From a virus, in IMG/VR virus record IMGVR_UViG_3300017769_000001, positions 84,740-148,739 of that record: a DNA stretch of 64,000 bases; one strand, given 5' to 3'. The translations under genes and the position numbers were made by a program. Position 1 is the stretch's first letter. The number at the start of each line of letters is the position of its first letter. Below, piece after piece: positions 33,688 through 42,655 of this stretch. The notes under the pieces were generated by a model that saw nothing but the letters and a program-made list of their open reading frames with translations, had not been told where the DNA came from and ran no database searches.

Positions 33688-35214
33688 TCAGACAAAGATG
33701 CCTACCTCGTAGGCATCTTGTTCTTGATCATAGCTCACTTCACTCATCTTTTCGTACGCACTTTCTTCATAGTCGCCAATCTGTTCAAGCAACAGCATCA
33801 TCAGAACAGCAGCCATACACAAGTCATCCGTTTTACCGGATTCAGCGGCAAAGCTCCCTTTGTTCTTCACGAAGAATTTCAGCTCGTTTATCAGGTATGA
33901 ACTTTTAATTGTGTATTTCTCAAGCTCAACCATATCCTTCAGACGCTGACACCCGTGTGGTTTTGTTTTGGTATTGGTTGGCATACCGAGCTTATTCGGA
34001 TAATCAACGTGAGAAATAAACGTGGCACTGTCCAGAGCTTCTGAATCTGTGTTCTGAAGCAGGTTGATGACACCCATACCGATACTGTTATTCTCAACCG
34101 TGTAATAAACTTCAGCTGCACCCATACGGAAGCAGAGGTCGATTACGCTGATGATTGCTTTCACATAATGAGTTTGCGTCAGTGTGTTATTCCGATATTC
34201 GCCAACCTGAACGAAATTATCAACGTCGGTTATATGCATTGCGTGGTAGTCTTTACCAATACCTTCGGATACGTCGATACTGATCGCAATATTCTTCCCT
34301 TTGAGATCCTTTTCCCACATGTAAAGGGAATCGTCAGGATAGAATATCGGGTCTTCTGATTTCATATCCTCCAGTATCTGGGAATTAATCAGAGTTCCCT
34401 TGTCGGAAATAAAATGGTTGCAGAATTCCTGAAGGAATTTCGTTAAACCGAATTTGGAAATCATATCCTTTTTGAATTTTTCTGTACGTCCGGGAACTTC
34501 GTCGTATTTCACTTCAACAGGGAAGAAACCGTTTGTACCAGCCACAGCACCAAACCAGATAGACGAGAACAGGTCTCCAGAACCGTTCGGGGTTGATGTG
34601 ATGATCAGTTTTACGTCGGCATCCTCACCTTCGGCAGTCAACGATGGCAACAGACCACCCCAGAACTCTTCAGCAACAGAAGGCTTTACGAACGCAAGCT
34701 CGTCGATGTAGATGATCTTTGGTGTGTTACCACGGAAGGTATTTTCTCGGGTCACCTGAGCTTCGATAGAACTGCCGTTCGTAAATGCCACAGAATACCT
34801 GTTGTACTCGATTACAGGAGGTTTTAGCCAGAAGGGAAGGTTCTCATAGGCAAACTTAAAACGAGCCATGAGGTCTTTACAGTTAGCCAGCTTGTACGAA
34901 GTCACACCAACCTTCATATCCTGATTGAAGATCATTTCATGCAGCAGGTAACCAACCGTACTGGTCGACTTACCAGTCTGACGCCCAGAAAGCAGACAGA
35001 CGAAATCGTTGTTCTCGATCCCACGATAGAATCTCTTCTGGTATGGGCGGGGGTTAAATAAAACACGGCCACGCTGACCTTGCGTGTAAACGTAAGTCTT
35101 CAGGAAGTAATCAAGGTTATCTGCACAGCGAATCCATTCTTTCTCTTGGTCTTCTGTCAGATCTTGATCGTCCTTCGGCTTCTTCACCGATAGTTGTTCG
35201 TGATCGTAATTCAT
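33688..35214 (-). CDS. gp17: Terminase large subunit (T4 gp17-like)
   Basis: This 508-residue DNA-packaging motor has Walker A LLSGRQTGKSTS (76-83), Walker B IIYIDELAFV (Asp171/Glu172), motif III LIITSTPNGSGDLF, and an RNase H-fold nuclease beginning IAISIDVSEGIGKDYHAMHI, with later VYYTVENNSIG and KTDDLCMAAVL aspartates. ATG 35214 is preceded by GGAGG at 10 bases and a late box; the TTG at 35238 falls inside the promoter. It is on the opposite strand to the tail genes on both sides. Confidence 0.95.
   Translation of the reverse strand: MNYDHEQLSVKKPKDDQDLTEDQEKEWIRCADNLDYFLKTYVYTQGQRGRVLFNPRPYQKRFYRGIENNDFVCLLSGRQTGKSTSTVGYLLHEMIFNQDMKVGVTSYKLANCKDLMARFKFAYENLPFWLKPPVIEYNRYSVAFTNGSSIEAQVTRENTFRGNTPKIIYIDELAFVKPSVAEEFWGGLLPSLTAEGEDADVKLIITSTPNGSGDLFSSIWFGAVAGTNGFFPVEVKYDEVPGRTEKFKKDMISKFGLTKFLQEFCNHFISDKGTLINSQILEDMKSEDPIFYPDDSLYMWEKDLKGKNIAISIDVSEGIGKDYHAMHITDVDNFVQVGEYRNNTLTQTHYVKAIISVIDLCFRMGAAEVYYTVENNSIGMGVINLLQNTDSEALDSATFISHVDYPNKLGMPTNTKTKPHGCQRLKDMVELEKYTIKSSYLINELKFFVKNKGSFAAESGKTDDLCMAAVLMMLLLEQIGDYEESAYEKMSEVSYDQEQDAYEVGIFV
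33695..33719. terminator. Bidirectional terminator at convergent tail/terminase ends
   Basis: An 11-bp stem (AAGATGCCTAC / GTAGGCATCTT) with a CTC loop lies within the last codons of the terminase and 17 bases after the tail gene stop. It can stop transcription from both sides; the U tract is moderate. Confidence 0.7.
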
Positions 35215-35238
35215 TTTCTTATAGCCTCCGATAAACAA

Positions 35239-35246
35239 TATTTATC
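35239..35246 (-). promoter_or_regulatory. Late promoter box GATAAATA (terminase)
   Basis: The box lies 24 bases upstream of ATG 35214. It forms a back-to-back pair with the fibre promoter at 35260-35267. Confidence 0.6.
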
Positions 35247-35259
35247 GTCAGATCAGGGG

Positions 35260-35267
35260 CTAAATAA
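35260..35267 (+). promoter_or_regulatory. Late promoter box CTAAATAA (fibre)
   Basis: The box lies 39 bases upstream of ATG 35307 and is divergent from the terminase promoter. Confidence 0.65.
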
Positions 35268-35306
35268 AGGCACAATAATCCAGTCAAAATTTCACAGGAT
35301 AGGTAT

Positions 35307-37442
35307 ATGAGCGTTTCAGACAACATTGATTACATTCAGAACGGCGAAAACATTGATGAGGTTGTTCTGAATCGTCCTTCACAGCAACTAGCGGAGGCAC
35401 TTGACAGTCTTTCTCTGGCAGATGCCATCAAGAAAGAATCCACTATGATGTTGGACTTCGCAAACAATGAATATCGTTTGTACGAAGGTGATGATGGGCA
35501 GACGTGGCTACCGTTTGAAGAAGTCATGGAAGTTAACCGTGCTTCAGTGGCAACTTATATCGATGGTACTGGGAGACTACGGTATGCAGGCATCAATGAG
35601 AAACGCATTGCTTATGACGGTAAAGATCCGGTTGGCATTCTTGCTGAAGAGCAGCGTACGAATTATCTGAGAAACTCCGAAAACTTTCTCGCCAATTGGG
35701 GTGCTGGACGCGCATCAATTGAACCATACGCAGCTATCGCGCCAGATGGTCGAAAAACTGCTGCAAAAATTACCGCAACCGAAAATAACGCATCTGGTTA
35801 CTATATCTACCAATCTGTGTCATCTCCAAGCCCCGGATCCGACTTCTGTTTTTCTTTCTTTGTTAAGCCGCAACCGTCTTCAAATTATTGCTTGGCGATT
35901 GTTTATGATGGTGGTTCAAATGGTTGCCGTCAGTGGTTTGATCTTGAAAATGGAGTTCCAGCCACCACAAACGTTTTTGGTGCAGGGTTTTCTGTTATTT
36001 CTTCAGACGTTGAATCACTTGATGACGGGTGGTATCGATGCAGTATGGTTGTTACTACAAGCGGCAGTACAATTCGCCCCCAAATATATCCAACTTCTGG
36101 TACATCTCAAGGGCAATATAACGCAGTTGCTGGGGATTATGGTTATGTATGGGGTGCTCAGTTGGAAGCCGGATCCATCCCAACCAGCTACATCCCATCA
36201 ACTGATACATTCACCAGCAGGGCATCAGCAGCGACGTATTTTGATTCTGAAGGCATTCTTCGTACTGCTGGGTACAATGTCGCTCGTGATAATGCTTACG
36301 GATTTGATAACCGTGGTCGTATTGTTCCTATTGGACTATTGCTGGAGCCACAAAGAGCTAACTTGTTTACGTGGAGTGAAGATGCCACCACCGGCACTGG
36401 TACTGTAACCACAATCAATACAAACTCTGCAATAGCTCCAGACGGAACCATGACTGCTGACGATATCGTCGACAATTCGACTGGAGAATCTCTATACTGG
36501 CAGAAAACACGGTTCGGTGCTACGGCTACAGAATATGCTGCTGGTTCTTATTCTGGATCTCTTTTCCTCAAAAAGAAAGATGAGAGATATGTTCGGGTAA
36601 ACTTCCAGATTTATGGGACATCAACTTTCGCCGCAAACCTTGATATTGACTTCGACGAAAAAACAGTAACTCCAATCGCCGATGCCAAGATCGACTACGA
36701 ATGGCTTCCGGGTGATTGGGTTCGGGTGTCATTGTTAGTAACAACTACGACAACAAACCAATATTGTCGTTTGCTTGTATACCCGGCAATGTCATCTGGA
36801 GGATATAACGCGGCTCTGACAGGAGGGGTTTATGTCTGGGGTGCACAGTTTGAAGCTGGAGAATATGCAACTTCTTACATTCCAACCGAAGATGCCGAGA
36901 CTACTCGGTCTGCCGACATCGCGAACTCGGCACAGAGCACTCGTATTGTTGATGATGTGAAGCGTAAACTGACTTCCGAATTTTCTGATAGTTCTGATGC
37001 TACCATTATTCTGGAGTTCAAATATTACGGAGTTGATGCTGGTTCATCAGCTTATGGTATTTTCACTATCGGCGGCGAAGACCCATCTGTAGCCGATGAC
37101 AGATTCTTCGAAGTTATTGTTGCCGGTAATACGAAACTTCTGAGAATTCAAATGCCCGGTGCAACACCAGCTTCATACGACATCAGAAATATTCTGTTTG
37201 GAGAAACGGTTCGTCTTGCGGTTACTTGGAATTCTCAGGGGTCTGCTGTTTCTATAAACGGCGAACCAGTGATTACATCAACCGCAACTCCACAATCAAT
37301 TCAGAAATCGAAATACACTTACATGCGGTTTACTGATCTGATCGGAGAGGCGATTCGTCGTACAAACATCGGAATGAAGACTGTGATGTACACTCCAAAG
37401 TATACGGATCCTTCAAAACTGAGTGGACTATCGGCGGTGTAA
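35307..37442 (+). CDS. Tail fibre / adhesin with two tandem carbohydrate-binding-like units
   Basis: This 711-residue protein has a short N-terminal helix that may be an attachment, then two copies of a unit. Each begins R-x-S-x-ATY-x-D/S-x-G-x-LR-x-AG-x-N (residues about 77 and 309), continues with GIL-E-QRTNYL-SEN and APDG, and ends YVWGAQLEAG...TSYIPT (about 282-300 and 510-530). This motif set occurs in phage head-spike/fibre domains. The last about 165 residues look like a laminin-G/concanavalin-type sandwich. The same units appear once in the protein at 43405. It probably binds host surface glycans. Confidence 0.8.
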   Translation: MSVSDNIDYIQNGENIDEVVLNRPSQQLAEALDSLSLADAIKKESTMMLDFANNEYRLYEGDDGQTWLPFEEVMEVNRASVATYIDGTGRLRYAGINEKRIAYDGKDPVGILAEEQRTNYLRNSENFLANWGAGRASIEPYAAIAPDGRKTAAKITATENNASGYYIYQSVSSPSPGSDFCFSFFVKPQPSSNYCLAIVYDGGSNGCRQWFDLENGVPATTNVFGAGFSVISSDVESLDDGWYRCSMVVTTSGSTIRPQIYPTSGTSQGQYNAVAGDYGYVWGAQLEAGSIPTSYIPSTDTFTSRASAATYFDSEGILRTAGYNVARDNAYGFDNRGRIVPIGLLLEPQRANLFTWSEDATTGTGTVTTINTNSAIAPDGTMTADDIVDNSTGESLYWQKTRFGATATEYAAGSYSGSLFLKKKDERYVRVNFQIYGTSTFAANLDIDFDEKTVTPIADAKIDYEWLPGDWVRVSLLVTTTTTNQYCRLLVYPAMSSGGYNAALTGGVYVWGAQFEAGEYATSYIPTEDAETTRSADIANSAQSTRIVDDVKRKLTSEFSDSSDATIILEFKYYGVDAGSSAYGIFTIGGEDPSVADDRFFEVIVAGNTKLLRIQMPGATPASYDIRNILFGETVRLAVTWNSQGSAVSINGEPVITSTATPQSIQKSKYTYMRFTDLIGEAIRRTNIGMKTVMYTPKYTDPSKLSGLSAV

Positions 37443-37445
37443 TCT

Positions 37446-37583
37446 ATGAAATACGTAGCAGCAGAAATCTCAAAAAAGAGTAAGGCAACGGTTCAGGATA
37501 TCATTGATAAGGTTCCTGACAAATATGTTGATGCTAAAACGCTTTACGAATATCTCGAACTGAAGCGTACAGGGCAAATCTAA
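37446..37583 (+). CDS. 45-residue micro-protein, stand-alone fibre cap module
   Basis: It begins with ATG 37446 three bases after the fibre stop and ends at TAA 37583. Its sequence (KYVAAEISKKSKATVQDIID, then VPDKYVDAKTLYEYL) matches the first 45 residues of the next two proteins (AKYIVHKLSKNIKATTQDIE...KFADASVIGAYF and TKYIGSDLTEKIKATTEDVQ...KYPDASVVLDYF). There is no strong SD, so it may be translated by coupling. It could be a trimming remnant or a genuine small adaptor. Confidence 0.65.
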   Translation: MKYVAAEISKKSKATVQDIIDKVPDKYVDAKTLYEYLELKRTGQI

Positions 37584-37587
37584 ATAG
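37580..37587 (+). promoter_or_regulatory. Late promoter box CTAAATAG
   Basis: The box lies 31 bases upstream of ATG 37619 and overlaps the stop of the micro-protein gene. Confidence 0.65.
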
Positions 37588-37618
37588 CTGAGAATCAAAA
37601 AAAGGCACCAGTAGCATT

Positions 37619-38914
37619 ATGGCAAAGTATATCGTTCACAAGTTATCGAAGAATATCAAGGCAACAACTCAGGACATCGAAAATGGTGTTTCTGGTAAGT
37701 TTGCTGATGCTTCTGTTATTGGTGCCTATTTTGAAAATGTTTCAACAGCTGCTCTCGAAGGCATTGGCGATATTGTCATGCTACGAACAAATCAGAATGC
37801 AACGGGTTATCTGAAATGCGATGGTTCCTTATTTCTTGACTCCGAGTACCCGGAACTTGCAGATCTCTTGAAGAGTAGAGTTGAACAAGGCGTCCACAAT
37901 CCTTTCACAAGCCAATTGGTATCTGTATCGAATGCAACTGCATCCGACGCTGGAAAGCATATTGCAATATCCCGAAACGACGAGTTTGTCGCAGTGACCA
38001 ACGCGTTTGGCGGCGACCTTCTAGTTTATCAGACATCGGATTGGACATTGTTAAGTTCTACGTTAGAGCCTGTTAATGCTGCTGTCAACGCCGTCGAGTT
38101 TTCTCCCACGCAGGATATCATGGTGTCAACCAGAAATGGACAGGACGTCACAACTTCAGGATTCGCTGTTTACGACACAAACACATGGGCGAGAACCGTC
38201 TATAACTTCCCATCGGGATACGAAACAGCTGTTCCTATATATTCGTCGTTCAGTGGCGATGGTCGCTATCTTGCAATCACCATGGCACTTAACGATACCC
38301 TGATCTATGAGACTGAAAATTGGACGTTGGTTCACACATTAACGTCTGGCATCGTATCCCAGAGAGAATGTTCATACTCTCCAAATGGAATTTATCTGGC
38401 AGTCTGCGGCACTAACCCTAACTCCGTAGAAATATACGAAACCTCAGAGTGGACTTTGGTGGCTTCCGAGACTTACGCCAACGCGGTCGATGCTATTTCA
38501 TTCTCTCCTGACGGAAGGGAGATCTTCGTATGCTATGGTAACTTACTACAACAATACAGGATGGATGAGGGGGCATTTATTCCAGCAAGAATTTACACGG
38601 GGAATTACCCAAATTCCGTATCATACGCTCCGGATTCTTCGTATGTATTCACGTCATCAACCACAGCACCTTATCTCAATGTGCTGTCGAATCAGGAATA
38701 CTCCAATTCACTGCCGCAACCGCCAGCCGCTGCTCGTTATGTGAGGGTGTCTCCGAAAGGAAAGTACGTTGCTTATATCGAGAGTAATTACGGATTGCGA
38801 GTTCGTATGATTCAAGAAGACGTTCCTGCTGGTTATACCCGACTGCCAGACTTCCCGATACAGAAGCAAGGAACAATAACATTACATCCGATGATCAAAG
38901 CCTCCCTGCAATAG
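37619..38914 (+). CDS. Tail-collar protein with inserted beta-propeller, paralogue 1
   Basis: This 431-residue protein has a cap module (1-45), then GDIVMLRTNQNATGYLKCDGSLFLDSEYPELADLL, the start of a phage tail-collar domain (GW/L-x-CDG...YPEL). About 300 residues of WD40/YVTN-like repeats follow (FSPTQDIMVSTR..., YSPNGIYLAVCGTNPNSVEIYETSEWTLV, FSPDGREIFVCY). The end, PAGYTRLPDFPIQKQGTITLHPMI, looks like the closing half of the collar domain. The propeller is probably the receptor-contacting part. It is the first of four tandem paralogues. Confidence 0.78.
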   Translation: MAKYIVHKLSKNIKATTQDIENGVSGKFADASVIGAYFENVSTAALEGIGDIVMLRTNQNATGYLKCDGSLFLDSEYPELADLLKSRVEQGVHNPFTSQLVSVSNATASDAGKHIAISRNDEFVAVTNAFGGDLLVYQTSDWTLLSSTLEPVNAAVNAVEFSPTQDIMVSTRNGQDVTTSGFAVYDTNTWARTVYNFPSGYETAVPIYSSFSGDGRYLAITMALNDTLIYETENWTLVHTLTSGIVSQRECSYSPNGIYLAVCGTNPNSVEIYETSEWTLVASETYANAVDAISFSPDGREIFVCYGNLLQQYRMDEGAFIPARIYTGNYPNSVSYAPDSSYVFTSSTTAPYLNVLSNQEYSNSLPQPPAAARYVRVSPKGKYVAYIESNYGLRVRMIQEDVPAGYTRLPDFPIQKQGTITLHPMIKASLQ

Positions 38915-38916
38915 GA

Positions 38917-38924
38917 GTAAATAG
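38917..38924 (+). promoter_or_regulatory. Late promoter box GTAAATAG
   Basis: The box lies 26 bases upstream of ATG 38951. Confidence 0.6.
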
Positions 38925-38950
38925 TTTCGTCACGATAAAGTAATGGTGTT

Positions 38951-40288
38951 ATGACGAAATATATTGGTTCTGATTTAACCGAAAAAATCAAAGCAACAAC
39001 AGAAGACGTTCAAAACGCCGTTGAGGATAAATACCCGGACGCTTCTGTTGTTCTTGATTATTTCAACAGCGTTCCGAAGAGTCGCCCTGAACAGGTGGGC
39101 GATATATTCCTGAATCGGCTTGATAAGTCGACTCCGGGCATGATGCCTTGCGATGGCCGACTGCTTCAGAAAAGTCAATACCCGGAACTTGCAGAAATTC
39201 TCAAGGACAAGACTCAGACATCATTCCAGTTCAATAACCTAGATGCAATCGCAGGATCATCCTCTGTGAACGCAGAGGTTCTTTCTATCTCCGAGCGCAG
39301 CAACGGTGAATTGGTTGTCTTGTACTCAGCATCTCCGTATATCCGAGTCTTTACTGGTTTTAACGGGACTGATCTGAACGTTCCTTCACTTCCGGGTATC
39401 GGCAGAGGTGGTGCATTCTCTCCAGACGAGAGTATCTTCATTGCTGTTCATAGCGGGTCTCCTTTCATGACTGTTTATGAAACAGAGAACTGGACAAAGC
39501 TAACAGGAACTCCGACACTCCCGCTAACCGGGTACAACGTTTCATTCAATCCAGACGGGAGTAAGGTCGCAATCGGACATGCCGGTTCCGCTCGAAGAAT
39601 GTCCGTTTACCTGACAGACAGCTGGACTCTTGATCCGGATGCTCCCATTGTAACCGCTGGTACGACTGGGTGGTGTGCCGAATTCTCACCAAATGGTAAG
39701 TATCTGGTGGTTGGTTTTGCTGGATCCCCATATTCAGCACTTTATGACGCAGAGACTTGGGAATTGAAGAGCGAATACACACCGCCTAACGTTGGGTTCG
39801 CCGTTTACACTGCAAAATTCAGTAATGATTCTAATGTCCTTTACCTTGGATCCAATTCCGGAACGAGAGAAGTATTGACAAGACATCTTAAAAATGGTGA
39901 CCGTCAGGTGACTGGATCTTCGGACGAAGTTTACAGTATTTCTATACACCCGAACGGAGAGGGGTTTTCATATGGTACTAACTCGGCTCCTTTTACGGCG
40001 ACCAGATTGTCGTACATGAAAGTTTACGAATTATCGTCGTTGACCCAATCATTTGATGGCCCAGCACTACCAGACTCGGCTAACATCAACTGGGTTAAGG
40101 CAGTAACTGTAAGTAAGGACGGAAATTACCTTTATTACGGACTGTCGAATACTGCTACTGGGCCTTTCTTCGGAAGGATTACGCTTTACACACCACCTCC
40201 GATTGGCACATTCGCGTTGCCGAGGCTACCGGCGGTTCGGTATGGCGACATTTTAGTACAGCCTATGATCAGAGTGGAGCCTATTTAA
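38951..40288 (+). CDS. Tail-collar protein with inserted beta-propeller, paralogue 2
   Basis: This 445-residue protein has the same layout as its upstream neighbour: cap module (1-45), collar start GDIFLNRLDKSTPGMMPCDGRLLQKSQYPELAEIL, propeller repeats (FSPDESIFIAVHSGSPFMTVYETENWTKL, FNPDGSKVAIGHAG, FSPNGKYLVVGFAGSPYSALYDAETWEL) and collar end PIGTFALPRLPAVRYGDILVQPMI. Its stop overlaps the next gene start by TAATG, so paralogues 2-4 are translated as a chain. Confidence 0.78.
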   Translation: MTKYIGSDLTEKIKATTEDVQNAVEDKYPDASVVLDYFNSVPKSRPEQVGDIFLNRLDKSTPGMMPCDGRLLQKSQYPELAEILKDKTQTSFQFNNLDAIAGSSSVNAEVLSISERSNGELVVLYSASPYIRVFTGFNGTDLNVPSLPGIGRGGAFSPDESIFIAVHSGSPFMTVYETENWTKLTGTPTLPLTGYNVSFNPDGSKVAIGHAGSARRMSVYLTDSWTLDPDAPIVTAGTTGWCAEFSPNGKYLVVGFAGSPYSALYDAETWELKSEYTPPNVGFAVYTAKFSNDSNVLYLGSNSGTREVLTRHLKNGDRQVTGSSDEVYSISIHPNGEGFSYGTNSAPFTATRLSYMKVYELSSLTQSFDGPALPDSANINWVKAVTVSKDGNYLYYGLSNTATGPFFGRITLYTPPPIGTFALPRLPAVRYGDILVQPMIRVEPI

Positions 40289-41490
40289 TGATTGGCGATA
40301 TTGTATATAATAGTTTAAACACAAAGAACCGTCTGAAGTGTGATGGTTCTTTACATCGGATTTCGGACTACCCGGAACTGGCGTCTTATTTGAGCGACGT
40401 AAAGTCATCTTCAATTGATGTGAGTTTTAATGACACCCCGTCTTCTCTATCGCCGAATATCGGGGTTCCATGGTGTATTGAATTCTCTCCAGATGGAAGT
40501 CTTATGGCTGTCGGGGGTGATGCGAACTCAAACTTGAAGATTTATGACACGGCGACTTGGTCAGTTGTCTCCGGAACTCCAACGCTGGCAAGTGAAGTCC
40601 GTGATATTTCTTTCTCCCCCGATGGGAAATATATGGCCGTTGCCATGTATTACTCGCCGTTCCTTTTCGTGTGCGACACTGAAACTTGGACGGAGATTGA
40701 CGTAAAGGAGCTATCAAATCAACCAGCATACGTTAGGGGCGAAGGGGTGAACTTCTCTCCGGATGGCAAATGGTTGATTTACATAGATATAGATTACGTC
40801 TTTCAAATCAGAACAGATACATGGACGCATCATGGACTGCTTTCATTGGGGGCAGCTGGTGATACATATCGAGGCGCGTTTAGTAATGATGGAAAGAAGT
40901 TCGCCGTGTGCGGTAGAAGTACCGCATTGGATCAAGCAGTAATTCACATGTACGACTACATTGAAGATGGCGGTTATTTGGAATTCACCCATATGAAAAC
41001 AAGTTCTACTACCATTCCATTTTGGGGTGACGTCTGCTTTGCGAATGATGACCTTCGCGTCATGGCAGTTTACGACAAGTACATCGGTTTTTATGAAACC
41101 ACGAAACTCACTTACGCTGATGTTGTCGAGGCATTAGGTGCCGTTACATTTGCCAGATTGGCTCCATTGAATGAAACGATGGTTGCTGTTTCTGCTGCTG
41201 TTGATGCGACCGATGATAACTCTGCGGTCATAGCATCAACGATTTCATATTTTGGTGATTCGTTAGGTCTATCAGAATCCCAGATATCGAACTCTGGGTC
41301 TGTAAGAACAATCGCAATCGCATCACCACCGGATAGGAGTATTCTCGTTTATGGTCTGGGTAATAATTTAGCCGTACGGACGATGAAAAAAGATCCACCT
41401 GCTGGATACTTCCATACACCGACGATAGAATCAAGACAACCGGGCAACGTCTTTAACTACCCGGTACTAATACAGGCTAAGGAGGATTGA
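40288..41490 (+). CDS. Tail-collar protein with inserted beta-propeller, paralogue 3
   Basis: This 400-residue paralogue lacks the 45-residue cap and starts directly with the collar half GDIVYNSLNTKNRLKCDGSLHRISDYPELASYL. Propeller repeats include FSPDGSLMAVGGDANSNLKIYDTATWSVV and FSPDGKYMAVAMYYSPFLFVCDTETWTEI. It ends PAGYFHTPTIESRQPGNVFNYPVLI. It may bind to a capped neighbour to attach to the virion. Confidence 0.78.
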   Translation: MIGDIVYNSLNTKNRLKCDGSLHRISDYPELASYLSDVKSSSIDVSFNDTPSSLSPNIGVPWCIEFSPDGSLMAVGGDANSNLKIYDTATWSVVSGTPTLASEVRDISFSPDGKYMAVAMYYSPFLFVCDTETWTEIDVKELSNQPAYVRGEGVNFSPDGKWLIYIDIDYVFQIRTDTWTHHGLLSLGAAGDTYRGAFSNDGKKFAVCGRSTALDQAVIHMYDYIEDGGYLEFTHMKTSSTTIPFWGDVCFANDDLRVMAVYDKYIGFYETTKLTYADVVEALGAVTFARLAPLNETMVAVSAAVDATDDNSAVIASTISYFGDSLGLSESQISNSGSVRTIAIASPPDRSILVYGLGNNLAVRTMKKDPPAGYFHTPTIESRQPGNVFNYPVLIQAKED

Positions 41491-41491
41491 A

Positions 41492-42655
41492 ATGATCGGA
41501 GATCTGTATTTCGACAGTCTTAATACACAGGGTAAATTGCCTTGTGATGGAGCTATGTATCCGGTTAGTGACTATCCTGAGTTGGCCGAAGTTTGTAAGA
41601 AACTCCATCAGGATAGGATTGAAATCAATCAAACTCCGTTTTATTCCTATACTGCGAACATGCCAGCGGAAGAGTATTTGAAAATACATCCAAGTGGAGA
41701 GTACCTTGTCCACAACATAAATGTGTCGCCATACTTGGTGAGGGTAAATCTAACTACAGCTGCTACCAGCACCCCAGTGTCACTACCAACAGTGCCAATT
41801 TGGTTTGACTTCTCTCCTGACGGAGGATTTCTTGCTGTCGGGTATAACGGGTCGCCTTTTATGGAGATTTATAGAACATCCGACTGGAGTAAATTGGATT
41901 TTTCTCCTGTTGGGGCGAGTATGAATTTCTCGTCTCGTCAGGGTAAGTTTTCTCCCGATGGGACGCGACTTGCACTGTGTAATTATGACGATAATGCCTT
42001 TGTAGTCGTAAACATGCGAAACATGAATGCCCGTAGGGTTTCCACCACAGACCCGTTGGACTTTACAGAAGCACTGGATTTTTCTCCGGATGGTAGATAT
42101 ATAGCGGTTGCTTACGACCTGAGTCCGAACCTGAAAATATTCGATGTAGAAACTCTACAAGAAGTCACCGGGCTATCGGTGAATGCTATAACGGATGTTA
42201 AGTTTTCTCCGGATGGGCGTCATCTGGCAGTAGCACATAACGGAGGAGGAGGAGGATCCTATTTCTCCATAATCAGTACAGCTAATTGGGGCGAATTAGC
42301 CATAGGGGATGTGCTCAGTCCGACGGCTGCCGTTGAATGGACAGTTGACGGGAATCATATTGTTCTAGGAACGCAGTCAGCAACTCCATATCGATTGTTT
42401 GATGTTTATCAGTGGGAGTATAACGACATTGCGACTATAGGCGAAATGTTCCCTGCGTATGACGGGCCTGCTCAAAGTGGGTTGCAAATATCTCCAGACG
42501 GCTCTTTACTTGCGTTTAACGTATTCGGAGACGGATTTAAAGTTCATGAAATCAAGAAGAAAGCACCTGCTGGGTATTTCTACGTTCCGAATATCCCGCA
42601 CCAACAGTCTTCAAATATTTCGAAATACCCAGTACTAATACAGGCAGAAGAGTAA
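41492..42655 (+). CDS. Tail-collar protein with inserted beta-propeller, paralogue 4
   Basis: This 387-residue paralogue also lacks the cap and starts GDLYFDSLNTQGKLPCDGAMYPVSDYPELAEV. Repeats include FSPDGGFLAVGYNGSPFMEIYRTSDWSKL, FSPDGRYIAVAYDLSPNLKIFDVETL and FSPDGRHLAVAHN. It ends PAGYFYVPNIPHQQSSNISKYPVLI. GGAGG precedes ATG 41492. Its stop overlaps the next gene (TAATG). Confidence 0.78.
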   Translation: MIGDLYFDSLNTQGKLPCDGAMYPVSDYPELAEVCKKLHQDRIEINQTPFYSYTANMPAEEYLKIHPSGEYLVHNINVSPYLVRVNLTTAATSTPVSLPTVPIWFDFSPDGGFLAVGYNGSPFMEIYRTSDWSKLDFSPVGASMNFSSRQGKFSPDGTRLALCNYDDNAFVVVNMRNMNARRVSTTDPLDFTEALDFSPDGRYIAVAYDLSPNLKIFDVETLQEVTGLSVNAITDVKFSPDGRHLAVAHNGGGGGSYFSIISTANWGELAIGDVLSPTAAVEWTVDGNHIVLGTQSATPYRLFDVYQWEYNDIATIGEMFPAYDGPAQSGLQISPDGSLLAFNVFGDGFKVHEIKKKAPAGYFYVPNIPHQQSSNISKYPVLIQAEE

